A stretch of 64,000 nucleotides of DNA, taken from Acridotheres tristis. Lineage: Eukaryota; Chordata; Aves; Passeriformes; Sturnidae. The translations under genes were made by a program, and so were the position numbers. This document shows, one piece after another, positions 37,301 through 52,300 of this stretch; positions within the stretch are counted from its first letter, which is position 1, and the number at the start of each line of letters is the position of its first letter. Where the stretch lies: NCBI GenBank assembly GCA_037013685.1, contig CM072892.1, forward strand, positions 13,831,501-13,895,500, read 5' to 3'. A model generated the notes under the pieces. The model was given only the letters and a program-made list of their open reading frames with translations, ran no database searches and was not told where the DNA came from.

Positions 37301-40300
37301 GTAATGCCACTATAAAGATATGATTTAGAAACGGCAAGTATGTTACACAGCAATGGAAGATTGTTTGGGTCCATTGTTCCAATGTCACAGAGAAATAAAA
37401 AATGAACTTTACATTGAAATTGCATGCTCTGAAATACTCCTGTCATAGAAACTAGGTACTTTTTGTGTTTTACTGTCAGCTTGTTTTCAATTTTGTTCAA
37501 GTACTGCCAAAGAAAGAACAGATTAACTTTTGTTTGTTTTCTAGTACTTATAAGAGTAAGTTAGCAGATATTTTTTTTGTATAGTGCAAAAATACAGATT
37601 ATACAGCCACCAGAGAGAAATTCTGAAAGCTAGGAAGTGTGAAATTGCAATGGAATTGAAATACTTGAAGGTGTCTATTTTTTTGTTGTCTGAGTATAAT
37701 TAATTTTCTAGTAGCGTCAAAATATTTTATTTGTTACATGCAAATTGATGGATGTGATTTTAAAAAAGTTATGATTTAAAAATTTTATTTTATTGTTTTC
37801 AAGTGTCTTAACGAGATCCTGGAGTCTGCTGATGCGCCTCTGGAAGTCACAGATGGATTTATCCAATCAATTTCTTTATCTGTCCCATGGGGGTCGTTGC
37901 TGCAGGATAACTGTGCATTAGAAGTGAAAGGATTAGAGATGGTCTTCAGGCCAAGACCAAGGCTTGGTAAGCTTACTTTTTGATTTTAGAAAAGAAGATT
38001 CTTTACAGTTTTTCAGAGCCAAAAGTCTACCCTTGCTTTAGTACTTTCTTAGCCTTACTTAAAATATCATTTAGCTTCCATATATTAATGGTTGAGAATG
38101 AATAAAAAAACTGTCAGCTGTTTGTCAGTTGGTTGTCAACTCAATTATTTATTGCTCTGTTAAATAATTTGAAATGCTTATAATGTTCCTACTGTTGTAT
38201 GTCTTCCAAGCTGTTTCAGACCCAGAGAGATGGAAGTGTGGGAAGGAGTTTTTGCAGTTTTTGGGTGTTGTTTGTGCAGTGCTGTGAGGCAGTGTTAGTA
38301 GTTGGCTATTGGGTGTCAGCAGGACAACACCGTGGTGTAAGACTTGGATGGGGGGAGTTCTGAGAGGTTCTGGCTTTCTTTGTCTACTCTAGGCTAAAAG
38401 ATGCATCTTTTTATATATTTAGAGAAAAACAAATGCAATTTAATTGCTATTGCAGTGTGAAATAATGACTTTTAAGTACTCTAAATACATATTAACTTTG
38501 ATTATAATGCTGAAAGAGTTGTCTTGAATTCTTCTAGCTTGTCTGTATCCAGATGCTTTTTACTGATCTAGTTTAAATTGTCTTGGTGATGAATTTTAAT
38601 TGGTCATCAAGCTTCCATAAATTCTGTGGAACGCATAGTGCATTTTTAGTTGTGAAAATTGTTTGAATGTCTGAAGGATTTTAATTTGGTTTCCTTCTTA
38701 TAGTTTAGGGAAGGTGGAAGAAAGCATTTTTAAATAAAAAAGAAGAAGAAAAATGCATAAAACCTATTTCTCATCTTTTGCAAATTACCTTAAATAGCTT
38801 ACTTGCTTACATGCACTCTACATTTCATCCTTAGTTGTTTAACTGGAATTAAGTTTTGAGCTATGGTACTTTCTGGTGTAAGACTATTGCCTTAAAGGAA
38901 TGGTTGTACTAGGAAGAAACTTTTATTTCTTCACCTGCATCCAATTAGTTCTCTTTGATGTACAGTGCCTTATAATAGACCAAATAGTCTGGAAAAAAAC
39001 CCACAGTGCTGGTTTTATCACACACCTATAGCCATGTGGATGTTTCCAGACCTGACTGCTTAACTCAAATGTTTTGCCTGTTTAACACATTTGTATTTGA
39101 GCTAGTTTTATTTTTGTCTGCCTGTATTTGAGTGTGATAGTTTAATTTAATTAACTTTTCTAATCCATAGTTTTATAGTATTTGCTCACAATGGCCTTGA
39201 CATTAGCTGATAGGAATGCATTGTCAATTAAGTTAATCTGGCTGATGAAAAACTTGTTCAGCTTAATACCTGCTGTGCTCTTGGATTTTATTATGTTTTA
39301 CTTATTCTGTCAGGTCTGTGTTAGGTATTTATAGCATGTTTCAAATATGCTAAGGTAACATTTTAAACCTTGCTTAATGTTTCTCCATGCAGGATATGTC
39401 TCAAGAGGAATAAGAAACTTTGAAATAATTCTTAAAAATAGGATTTACTTAGTTTTCTCAATTATGCCTGCCAAAACATACTAATATAGTAAAAGAACTC
39501 CAGAAATTATTTAACTGCTTAAATTACTTAAAAACTGATTACACTGTTGATTATCTAAAGTCTATAATGAGTGATTATAACTAAATTTGTTTTTACTTAT
39601 AACTTCTTACTAATCTGTTGAAATTCTTTTTTGGATGTACCAAACGTACTGCTCTGTTTTGTTTTTATAGTTCCATAAAGTTCATGTTTAATTTATTAAG
39701 ACTTATTTTACTCCACAGCATCTGGTTCTGAGCCTATGTATTGGTCAAGTTTTATGACCAGTAGTATGCAGCTTGCAAAAGAGTGTCTTAGCCAAAAATT
39801 GACAGATGAACAAGGAGAAGGGTCCCAGCCTTTTGAAGGACTTGAGAAGTTTGCAGAAACTATTGAAACAGGTACGAACCAGTTACTGAGATCTGAATTA
39901 ACATCTGAGGTTTAATTGGTTTGTTGTATCTCAGTTTTACAGCATGGCATCTCAACTGCCCTGACTTATCTGACTAATTTTCACTTGTTAGCATTGCTTA
40001 TAAAATCTAAAGAGGAATGCAGGACAAGTGATCTTGATTTCAAAGTGGGGAAAAAAGCCCCATTAACTTCCTAAAATATTTGTATACTTCTCTCAGTGGA
40101 CAGATTGAGCTCTTTTTCAGGGCAAGTTGGTGTTTGTTTTCACCAGAATAAATCCAGCTAAATCTGTGCCTGAGGGATTGATGCCGTGTCTTGGTTTTGG
40201 CGATGACTGTGTAATTCATCAATAGCTAATAGTGATGCTATTGAAGGAGAAATAGAGAATGTGTTTTCAGCTGTGTTTGTGCAAAGCTGACCTGTTATGT

Positions 40301-43300
40301 CGTATGCATCTCCATAATCACACCATGTTGATAGAAATACTTCAGAAACTGGTTTTTGTTGGAGGTGGTTTTTCTAAGTGGATGAAACTAAGGGCTTATG
40401 ATTGCATTGTGTGGTGGAAAACCTCGTGCAGAAATGTCTGAGCTAAGTTTAAAGACCCATCTAGAGATGGAATTACTCAGTCCAGGCAGCATGCTGCTGC
40501 AGTAATGCTTAATAGTTCAGACATGGTGCACAATGAAGGTCTTACTTTCCTGAGGATCATCCACACTGAGCTATAGGAAAACTTGGTTTGAGCTGTCACT
40601 TGCTCAGATGTCTGAGTCTTGGAGAGCAGTTGTATACTATGGATGTACATATTGATCATTTAACAGGGGTTTATATTGTCTGTTGAAGTCTTGTTACCTT
40701 ACTAAACTCAGTTGATAATTTGAAATAAAACTGAAATAAATATTGAGAACTTAAAATCAAAAACCATTTAATATGGTTACAAAAGTAATCATGCAGTAAC
40801 TTGACCTAATACTCTCCACTGTATTTTTTTTTTCTCTTTTAAGTTCTAAGAAGAGTGAAAGTCACTTTTTTAGATACTGTGTTACGAATAGAACATGTGC
40901 CGGACAACTCTAAAAGTGGAACTGCACTTGAAATCAGAGTTGAAAGGTAATTTTTTTTTTTTTTACATCTGTGGATTTTTTTTTCCCCCCTAAGGCACTC
41001 TTTGCCATTTCCTGCAAAATACATTTTATTCATACACACATTTTCTTTGTATATATTTAGGCACTAGCTCTTGAGCACCTCTTTTATAATGCTAGTGAGT
41101 ATTGTCTTCACTCAGCTTTCACTTAGCATGTTTATGCTCAAGTTATTTAACCATCAAATTAAGAGTTCCGTTTTTTCTCAATATATATTTTCATCAATTT
41201 CTACAGTTAATGAATAACATTTCTCAGACATTCAACAGCCAGTGTATATTGTTGGCCAGTCAGGCCATGTGTACAATTAGAAAAGGGAACTGGCCCTTTT
41301 TAGTAAGACACTTTAAATCTTTTTAGAAAAAAAGGTACAATCATGAAAAAAACCCGCAAAACTCCAAAAGAATTTAGGTTCTATGTGAGTTTTCAAAAGA
41401 GCCCATGTGAATTCTGTTATTACTTTGAACATGATTACCGTACATGTTCTTAATGTAGATTATTTTCAACCTATGGGAGAATATAGTCATACTTGCTTGC
41501 AAAGTATTGAGATCAGCATCAAATAAAACTGATACTTACCAAGAATTGCTAATGAAATGTATTTGGTTTTAAACACTTGTAAGCTTCAGGTTGTTGTGTT
41601 CTCTGGGGTATGTTCACATTGGAAGCACGTCTTGGTTTTCTGGTGGTGTCCCATAGAAAAGTGAAGATTTCCACCCATTCTCAGAGAGTGATGGGTTGTC
41701 ATTTCATGTAAAAGTACAAAGAGAGAGACCATGTACAAACTTAAAGGCTAAAAGGCACAAGGAACAATCTGCATGCACCCACTGTCCCTCTTTCCTTTCT
41801 TTTGCCTCCCAGAACTATGTACTGTGATGAAACTGCAGATGAGTGCTCTGGAATTAATGTACATCAACCCACAGCTTTTGCTCACAAATTACTGCAGCTC
41901 TCAGGTGTCTCTTTCTTCTGGGATGAGTTTCCTGCATCGGCCAAGTCCTCCCCAGTGTGTTCAGCTACACAGCTGGTAAAAATAAATACATTATATAAGT
42001 ATGTAAAATGATGAAAGAATACATTGTTACACTAATATATTCCATTTTAAGAACTAGACATTTAAGAACCCTGCAGTTCACTATTCTGTGGAAACTTCCT
42101 CCTCTTTTTTTCAGAGACTTAATGCTTCACATTCTATATGCCTCTTGTTTTTTCAGTTATCAATACATGTTTTTAATGCCTTTGTCAAATTTATAGTTTG
42201 TAAAGTGATTATTTGTGTGATAGGCTTATTTGAAATGCTTGTGTTTTGCATTTTTTTCTTAAGAAATTTGATGTATTCTTACTCCTTTATCTGTAACTTT
42301 TTTTAAGGCAACTGAACCAAAGCTTTCACCTAGCTGGAATCCAAAAATCATTTATGAGCCACATCCACAATTAACAAGAAACTTGCCAGAAATTACTCCT
42401 TCTGACCCTGTACAGATCTGTAAGCTGATTGGCAGAATGGAGTTAAGCCTGACATTAAAGCAAAATGAAGTACTTCCTGGAGCTAAGGTTAGTCATGCTT
42501 TCCTGGTCTTTAACTAAATGAATAGTTCTCTAGAATTTTTTTTCTAGTACATATGAAGAAGGTATAATATTCTCAGGGGAAGAGAATTGCCATAGTTTTC
42601 ATGTTGATTCTTTATATTCTAGCCTAATAAATATGTGTAAAAAGACATCTTTATGGTAGATGAGTCAGGGCACACTGAAATCTATTAAATGAGAATTCCT
42701 GCATGTTAGAGAGAGACTCAATTTAAGTGTTCAAAAAGCAAGTAGACATGATAGTGAATATATAAGTAAAGCTGTGTAATATATTCCCCTTTTCTCCAGT
42801 TTTTAAATTGTCTGACCTGTTTTGTATAGTGTTCCATTATTTTATAGAAAGCATAAAGTTTCTACTGCAGTAGAGAAGAGTTTTTTTACATCCAGCAATT
42901 TTTAGTCAATCTTTAACTGTTCTGGTTTATTCAGTTAAGAAGAGTCCTTCAAAAGTAAAATAACATTTTCCTTGGTGTGAAATAGAGAAATGCTGCCAAT
43001 TTCAAAACTATAAATATACAAAACAGAAGACCTTTATAGTTTTAAGGTCTATTTCAAAAGGTGCTTACTTGAATATCTCGTAATTAATAAGTAAAACTAA
43101 CTTTATTTTTTATTTCTTTGGACATTATTAAAGAAAAAAAATTAGAAGATGTATGGAATTCTTGGTTTTTTTGTTATAAGATTGTGTATTTATTTTAAGC
43201 TAATAGTCAGTGTCACATCTGCATTTATGCTGCCAAGCTGCATGTTGGAAGAAACACAAAATTAAGTTTCTAGTTTTATAGAAAATGAAGATACTGGTGG

Positions 43301-46300
43301 AATGACTGTATTCTCTCCAGTATGAAAATCTGTTATCCAAATAATTGATTCAAGTAGTGCAAACAAAAATTCCCTGAGTATTCTTGACAGCATTCTTTCC
43401 TTTTCTTTTTAGTTGGATATAGATGGACAAATAGATTCTGTACATCTGTTTCTATCACCAAGGCAGGTTCATCTTCTGTTGGACATGGTAGCAGCTATTG
43501 CTGGACCAGGCAAGTGAACATTCTGTTAAGTTAAATAGGTATTACAAGAAACAAAAAAAAGTAACTTTAGCGAGTTAAAAAAGTTCCTTCAATTGATAAA
43601 AAATTGTGGTGGTACATTATTATGAGTTTTTATCTGATATTGATAAAATAGTTTATAGCTGCTGTGAGTTAGGACTATGATTAATTTATTGTCTTGAGTT
43701 GCAAATTGTACATCTAGCAATGAAAAAAACCAACAAATAAGGCTCAACGCATGACTGTATAGTAATACAAGAAATGAGAAAATTCTAGGCGGAGAAAACC
43801 AGGAGACCAAACAAATTCTAGTTCTTGTAGCTTCTGTTTCACAGGAGGAACTTAGCTTCTCTATCCTGTGTTTTAGTGACAGGCACAGAAAATATAGAAC
43901 AGACTAATTGAGTTTGTTTCTCTGTATTTTTGAAGAATTAAGAGCAGTGTTTCAACTATTGCAGTAGAAGTATTGAGAGTGTTTTGGTTTGTTCCCCTCA
44001 TCTATTTTATGTAACAGCACTTGTTAGGGTAGATAATAGTTTTGAAAGATCTTCATATCCTGGGTAGGTGCTTAATTCTTCTACTACTGATGTACCTTTT
44101 TTATTGGATGTGTTCATTGTTTTCGGACAACTGGAGAAGTATTATATACAGTTTCCCATGTGTCATCTTCAAACCTGAAACTTTAATAATTCCTTAATAG
44201 TAAAACCTTTAAGAGGTTGTGGCCTTAGTCTCCTGAGCTGACTGAGAAGAGAAATGTGTGTATATTATATGCCAACACACTGCATATATAATCTTGAAAT
44301 ACTTTCATCGGATGTGAAGTCAATAAATACTAGGAGAAAGTAGTCTGTTCTGAACAAGTAAAACCTTCAAACCAACAAAATGCAAAAATGTACACATCTA
44401 ATATATAACAGACATGTCTATAACTACGCATGCAAATATATGCACCAATGATTCATTTTCAGATTAATTTTTGAATTTTATTAGGGATACCGTTAAGGAA
44501 ATTACAGTAGGATTTCTGTCCTTTCTTTGCATTCAGAGAGTCTAAGCAGGATGGACTTGTCAAATAAGGACAGGAAGAACCGGCCAATGCAACAGGAGGA
44601 TGAGTATCGGATTCAGATGGAGTTGAAACGTTATTTAAGGAAAGAGTCTTTATCTGCAGGAGCATCATCTGAACAAAGCTTCTATGAGACAGAGAGTGCC
44701 AGAACGCCTTCTAGTCGTGGCAAGTATAAAAGATGATGCAAATAACCTGTTGTTAAGATTGTTTAAATTGATGGTTCGTCTTTTAATCTTACCAATTTAT
44801 GTATTAAAATAACTTTGACCTAAAGTAATTATATGCCATTAATTGTAAAGTTCAGTATAAATTAACTAGTTTCAGGTATCAGGTTAGGCTTGATTCAGTA
44901 TTTTGTTAAAACTGTTCAGCTTATGTTAATGTGCAACATGCTAAAAACATAAGAGCATGACATTTTTACATGCGTGGTTGAGGAAATTCCATCTAGAATA
45001 ATAGTTGTGTTTATCTGATTTTATTGAGAGTTCTTTTTTGCTAATTATTTTTAATGTGAAATACTTTGATTTGTCAAAAGGAGAATGTATCAATTTATAG
45101 AAATTACACTAATTTGAATATGAAAGTGAGATACTTAATTGTTTTATTATTCATGAGGATTTTTGTCTTTTTTATTTTTATTTAAATCTCTCCCCATAGA
45201 CACTACTAGTCTCATGTCAAGAAAAATTGGAACTTCTGTAAATTATGTATTTAGCTGGTTATTCTATCTAGCAGCTAGATTTCTGGACTTAAGAGTGTAT
45301 TTCTGTTAGAAATAAAGTTTTTTTAAATTAATAAATAACTTTTTTCTATCTGTGGTTCTCTACTAGAGGAAGAAGTTTTCTTCTCAATGGCTGAAATGGA
45401 CATGTCCCACAGCCTTTCCTCCCTTCCACCTCTTGGAGATCCTCCAACCATGGATCTAGACTTGTCTTTAACCAGTACATACACAACTACACCAGCAGGA
45501 TCTCCACTGAGCACTACAGTGGTATAGTATTAACTACATTTGGAATCTTTTAGAAGTTAACACTTCTGTTTGAAACTGTTGCATAATTGCAGCATTCTTT
45601 GGAATGTCAGGAACTGTTGCAAAATTCTAGAACAATTGAAATGTTTAGAGCTGATAGTATTACTTTTTCTGCTGTGGAAATGATATTGGATTTATTCTCA
45701 TTTATTTGGCTACTAAGCTAGGAAATGCGTTTTCAAATGCCTTGAAGCTTATATAGGTTACTTTGATTTGTTTACTTTTTAATTACTGCATGTGTACCAC
45801 CTGGTTTTCTTTGAAAATAGACTACACAGGCAATGTTGTATGAAATTGTATAAAGTTTTCCCTCAAACAATACAAAAACTATGCTGTTATTAGCACCATC
45901 TTTCCCAAATCTGTTGTGTGTGGTGCTGTGACGCTACCACACAGAGAGAAAGACTCACACCTGACTCCAAGCAGGTCAAGCAGCAAAGACCTCTTTATTT
46001 ACATTACATGTCTATTTATGGAATCCCAACAATGAGCACGGATTGGACAGTGATGATGAGACCTCTTGATTTCACTGATTCCATCACAAGTCAATCAATG
46101 CTCGCTTCCTCCAAAGAGGAATGCAAAGCAATAATTGTTTTAGAAGAAAGAGTGTGAGAGAGTGTAAAAAGAATGTATCAACATCAGAAGGCCAGAACAC
46201 AGGTGCAACAGTTGTGTATCTTAATGTTGAAAACCATGGAGAGTATTTGTGGAACTAGAAAATATGTGCTCATTGGGAGTGCAACTTCAGCTTTAAAGAT

Positions 46301-49300
46301 CTGTGGAATTAAAAAGCATATCTCAAAGTAAAGCATACGTGCATTGATAGGTGGAGCACTAATTCTCCATGGAATGGAATGCTGCTAATTGTTTATGCAT
46401 GTCGGAGTTTTTTGTTAATTTACCTAATTATTTATGTTTGATCTAACGTCTAACAACTCTTTACAAATTTAAGGTCATATATATTTTTTGTTTTAGCTGC
46501 AACCAACTTGGGGTGATTTTCTTGATCGTAACAAACAAGAATTACAGCCTCCAAGAGGTTCTTCGCTAACAGCCAATATGGTTCACCAGACTTCATTAAG
46601 AAGGACATGTAAGTAACAACAGATAGATAGTTCTCCCTAGATAATTATGAAAATGAATTGTTATGCAGCAACTTGGTAAAAAGAAATTAAAATCAAAAGA
46701 TGATATTATAAATGTGTTATTGCTGAAAAATTACGTGAACTTAATTTTGTATTTCAGCTATTCCATCCAGATCTGTTTCTGTGGATGAATCCAGACCTGA
46801 GCTACTTTTTAGACTGGCAGTTGGAACTTTCTCAGTGTCTGTACTTCATATTGACCCTTTACCCCCACCTGAAAGTTCACTGAACCTTAACCCATTGACA
46901 CCAATGGCTCGGGATTTCTTTGCCCGAATAGAAAAGATTGAGCCAGTTAAGTTTTCAACAGAAGATTTTCTGTCCTTCCGAGAAGTATTTGCAGAAGCTT
47001 GTTCTCATGATCACCTTAGGTATAACTTTGCTTATTAATAAATATAATTAACAAAAATATATTTTAAGTAAATTTGAATAAAATAAGTTTATTTTCATAG
47101 AAATTGTGTCACTTGATATTTGAATTGCGTTAGACTTCTTTATTAATTTCAGAATAGTCTTGAATTTTGACATCTGTTGTCCAAGACATCTTTTTAAAGA
47201 AGAAAATTAAAGCAGAGGAGTAAAGGAGAATAAACATTAAAATCATCTAGCTTTTTAATAGATGAACTAAATTAGGTACAGTTTCTACAACAGATGCCTA
47301 GAGAGTCAAGAATCATTAAGTAAATTATTTCTTAAGAAATAGCTGTGTTTTACAGAACTATTGTTATTCCAATACAGTGATTACTGCTTGAAGGAGCTTA
47401 GGATTTTACTTAGTGCAAGATATGATATCAGTAGGGTTAAAGCCTAAGTGAGAACAAGATAACTGTAAGTCAATTATCGAAGTCAGACACCAGGTTTTTT
47501 TGTGCAGAAATTTTTACCATCCAAGTACAGTGTACGAAATAAAATATTTAAGGGTGTATATGCAATTTTTTACCTTATGTATGTAATTTAGACTTTGTGA
47601 GACGTTTGACTTCTTCATTATCTAAGGATTAGCTTTTTATGAACTGTGCCTCAGGTTAGATGCCTAAAATGTTCTTTACAAATTTCTCTATGCTGACCAT
47701 TGTTGATTATGTAACATGACCTTCATTGTATTTGTTGCTAAATCTGTTATAATTAGATATTTTCATATATTTGGAGAAATTATGGTGGTTTAATGATTTT
47801 AAAAGGATCATAGTGATACTTTTTTACATACTTAAGTCTTGACTTTTCATCATTATTATTGATTTATGCTATTTTTAATAATTCATAATTTTAATAATCT
47901 AGGTTTATAGGTACTGGCATCAAAGTGTCTTATGAGCAAAGACAAAGGACTGCCTCTCGAAGTTTTAGTACTGACTTATCCATTGGAGATCTGGAGTTCC
48001 TGGAATGCCTTTTTTCTACTGACTCTCATTCAATGCAGCCTCACTATACAGAGGTATGTTAAAAATAAAGGGACTTACATAGAAAAGAAATGTTAATTGT
48101 ATAGCTGAGGATGCTAGATTCTAAAATAGTTGTAATTTAAATGTCTCTTGATACTTCTTAGTTTTTAAAATATGTTACAGTTGTAAGATGAAATTTATAT
48201 TTTAATTCTGAGCTCAAATAGTAAACCCAAGTTCTGACATAGCTGACAGGAATAGCACCAAGTAGCCAAACTTTGGTAATTACTTTTAAATAAGCTTAAC
48301 ATGGTTTGGGCATTAGAGTAAATGCATCCAAAAATTAAGCAATGGAGTTGAGCAATGTAAAGGTTTCTTGTGGTGGTGATTATTCTTCCAGCTTTTTTAA
48401 TGGTCAGAGACATCCAATAAGGTAGCTGAATATGTGGATTGAGTAAAGAGTTGAGCTGGGGCTCTGTTCAGTGACTTCAGTGTGGGGTTACTGTCTGTTC
48501 TAGGTAAAATGTTACGAATGTATTTTCCTGTGGCAACTCTTTCCTTTTTACTTATTAAGCATTTTTAACTATTTTTTTTCTGAAGCTGCTGACATTTCAT
48601 TCTGAAGAAAGAAATGATTCTCATTCTGTGCCATGCCTTCAGCTGCATTATAAGCATTTAGATAATAGAGGACCTCAGGTAAGGTGGGAGATTAAAAATT
48701 TCTGTGCAATAACCTTTTCTCTAATTTGGTTCATTTAAACAGGAAATTGACCGTAAAACAGAGTTCTTAACTCTTGTTATAATTTGCTTCACTGTGTTGT
48801 GTTGAAGATTTTAGTGCTTTTTCTCTTGTCTTTCCAGGGTAGTCAAGGGAGACTCAGTTCTGTTCCACAGAAAGCAGAGTTACAAATAAAGCTAAGTCCA
48901 GTGTTTTGTGAGCTGGATATTAGTATTGTAGACAGATTAAATTCCTTACTTCAGCCCCAGAAACTAACTACAGTGGAGATGATGGCATCTCACATGTATG
49001 CTTCTTACAATAAGCATATCAGTCTGGTAAGTTTAAAGTGAAATTGATTAATAAACTTGCTGATTTTTTTCCCAGGAGGAAGTCAGGGTGACAATAAGCC
49101 TGATTGCTGTTTCTGATTGATTTGTGGTGGCTGAGGTTCTTTTTTTTCGTGTGAGAGGTTTTTTTTGGTTGGTTGATTGTATGGTTGAAAACAGACTGAA
49201 AGGCAGTGGTAGATGCTTACAAACCACCTAAGTTCTCAGCTTCTTGAAGCAAGGAGAAATGGGCAAAAAAAGAGTAATCTTTACTGATTTCTCATCCCTA

Positions 49301-52300
49301 ATTTGTCCCATCATGGTCTCCACCAGCTGATATGAAGTGTTGCTAACAATTCCACTTCTATGTTGAAATCTTTAGTTGCCACAGTCAGCCCAGTTGCCTC
49401 TGTTATGCATTACCAGCTTTTGGGGAAGGTGACAGAGAGAATGGGAGGCATATGCATTGCATTCTAGTGATCTGGGACCAACAGAAACAAGTTGAAGCTC
49501 ATTTGCCTTGGTTTGGGTTGTCACAATAGCATTAAACTTAATGACTTTTCTTAAAACACTTGAGGAATGATTAATGCAATTAACTGATTTTCTGCACAGC
49601 AACAAAAATCTCCATGTAATTTTATTGCTACATTTATTGGTTATGGAAAAATCAGCTTTCAAAACTATTGAAGAGAATCCTTATTTAAAAAAATTGTAAG
49701 ACATCAATCATTTCTGTAAATACAATTGTCATGCAAGTTTGATTCCTTTCAATGATCAGCAAAAACAGGAGGATATGAAGGACATGAAAGTAATGAGCTG
49801 AACCCCCTGGCTTCCCGAGAGGGATAAATACATATGATAGTAATTTCTACTTTTTCAACAACAGCAGTTTTTAAACAAGTGTGTGAGACACGGTATTTCC
49901 TAACTGCAGCTGAGTATTGTTCCGTACTCTCACAATCTAATTTAAGAGGAAAAAAATTGCAATAGTCGCTTTCACAAAAATAGTCACTATTAATGCTATT
50001 TTCTCTAATTCAGATTTTTTTAATTCACTCTGGCTTGTGTTTTGTTTTTTGTTGTATTTTGGGTTTTTTTTAGCACAAAGCATTTACTGAAGTTTTTCTG
50101 GATGATTCACATACTCCTGCAAACTGTAGAGTTTCGGTTCAAGTCACTGCCCCAGCCTTAAATCTCTCTGTTCGCTTCCCAATACCTGATCTACGGTCAG
50201 ATCAGGAAAGAGGACCATGGTTTAAGAAATCACTTCAGAAGGAGATTCTTCATCTTGAATTTACAGATATAGAATTTAAAACTGAATTTATAGGAGGGTC
50301 ATCTCCAGAACAAGTTAAATTAGAGCTCACCTTTAAAGAGCTAACTGGTAAGAATGTTAATATTATATTCAAATGTCCTTTTTTATTTTCCTAGATACTG
50401 TATAATTGAGAGAAAGGTCGTCTCATATGGAGTAACCCAGGGGAATGTCTTTCCACCTGAATTTTGGAGTAGATGTGATATCTCTACTGTAGTTTTGTGT
50501 TCTGTACTAAATATCAACATAAGTCCAAACAGTACTAATAGGAGGAGAGGCTGTGTGTCCTGTTCTGGGCTCCTTAGTACAAGAAAGACAAGGAGTTTTT
50601 GGAGAGGGTCCAGTGGAGGCCACAAAGATAATGAGGGGTCTGGAGCGTCTTTCATATGATGAGAGGCTGCAGGAGCTGGCCTGTTCCATCTGGAGAAGAG
50701 AAGACTCAGAGGGGATCTCCTAAGTGTATTAATATCTCAAGGACAGGTGCTAAGAGGATGGTGTCAGACCCTCTTCAGTGCTGCCTAGAGACAGGACGAG
50801 GAGCAATGGCCATAAACTGAAACATAAGAAGTTTCACGTTAACGTGAGGAAGAACTTCTATATGTTGAAGGTGGCAGAGCAGTGGGACAGGTGCTTAGGG
50901 AGATCGTGGAGTCTCTGGAGACATTCAGAACCCACCTTGGATGTGTTCCTGTGTAACCTGCCCTAGGTAACCCTGCCTTGGCAAAGGGGTTGGGCTAGAT
51001 AATATCCAGAGGTCCTTTTCAACCCTTAGAGTGCTGTGATGCAGAGATAGTTATTTAGGGAATCAATCATTGAAAAACTTCAATAATTTCATGCCTCTAA
51101 TATCTTTAAATTAATAAATCCATGAGACTGGTTTATATTTGCAATCTTCTCTGCTGTCTTACTTTGTGTACTTAATCAAGGCTGTGACAAAATATAGGAA
51201 ATGCTATAAATGTAAATGCAAATAGCTATGCATTAGAAGCATCTGATTTTCTAAATACTGCTAGCTAGAAAATAATGTGAAATAATTTTTGTTTCTAAAA
51301 GTTAATTTTTTGGAAGAAGATGTGACAACATTTGCATAAGTAGCACTGACTAGTTAGTCTTGTTAGATTCTAACCTGAGGAGTGACTAACCTGAAATTAG
51401 CAGTTGTCATTCATCTGTTAATTTCCAAAAACTCTCTTTCTGTTCAGGTTCATTTGAAGAAAATGCAGAAACACCAGTAAAATTTTTTCAGGTGTCAGGT
51501 GGCACAGATGGAGAGATAACATCATCATCAGACAATTTTGACTGGCCTCGGTAAAATAAATTTTAGTGTTTTTAATGTGGATTGATTACATTTTTATGAA
51601 GCACTGTTGTTTTTCTAATTTTAATCTGTGTGGTAAATGATTGAAAATATTTTGCAAAGAAAGAGCATGTAACTATTTAAAAGACCCCAAGAATTTATAA
51701 AAAAACCTGGAACTTCGACATTTATAATAATGCAGTATGATTTTAATGTACAATGACTTCTGCATGGATTTGAGTAAATTTCATTGAAAGTTAGGTAAAT
51801 GATTAGAGACTTGAGACTTTTCTCCATTTTTTAACTTTACCTTTCCTCCTGCATTCATTGCTGAATGCCAGTCAACCCATTCTAGTTGAATTTCGCCTCA
51901 AAATAATATAAGCCATTAAGAATAGTAAAAGTAATTATATTGTGACTGAATTATTGCAGCTTATATCACATGTAATACAGTACTTCAGACTTATTGAAGA
52001 GAAGGACCTGGCAGCTGAAGCATATAATATAAGATGTTTAAAGAGGCAATTTTAGATTTGCTACAGCATTTGCTATGTACATTTTTTTGCCACAAAATTC
52101 GGTGGCTTTCTGACAGCAAGTTTATATGGATATTTTTTCTTCTATAATGGCACAAATAAATTCTTCTATAACAGTGTTTACATGTAAGAAGCTACACCAT
52201 GCAGTAGAGCATTTCTAATAGCTGTCAATGCTCTAGTGAAACAAGCTTTATTTTGGGAGAATGCTAGGTTTTTCTTTGGTCACCTATATGGTCACCTGAT

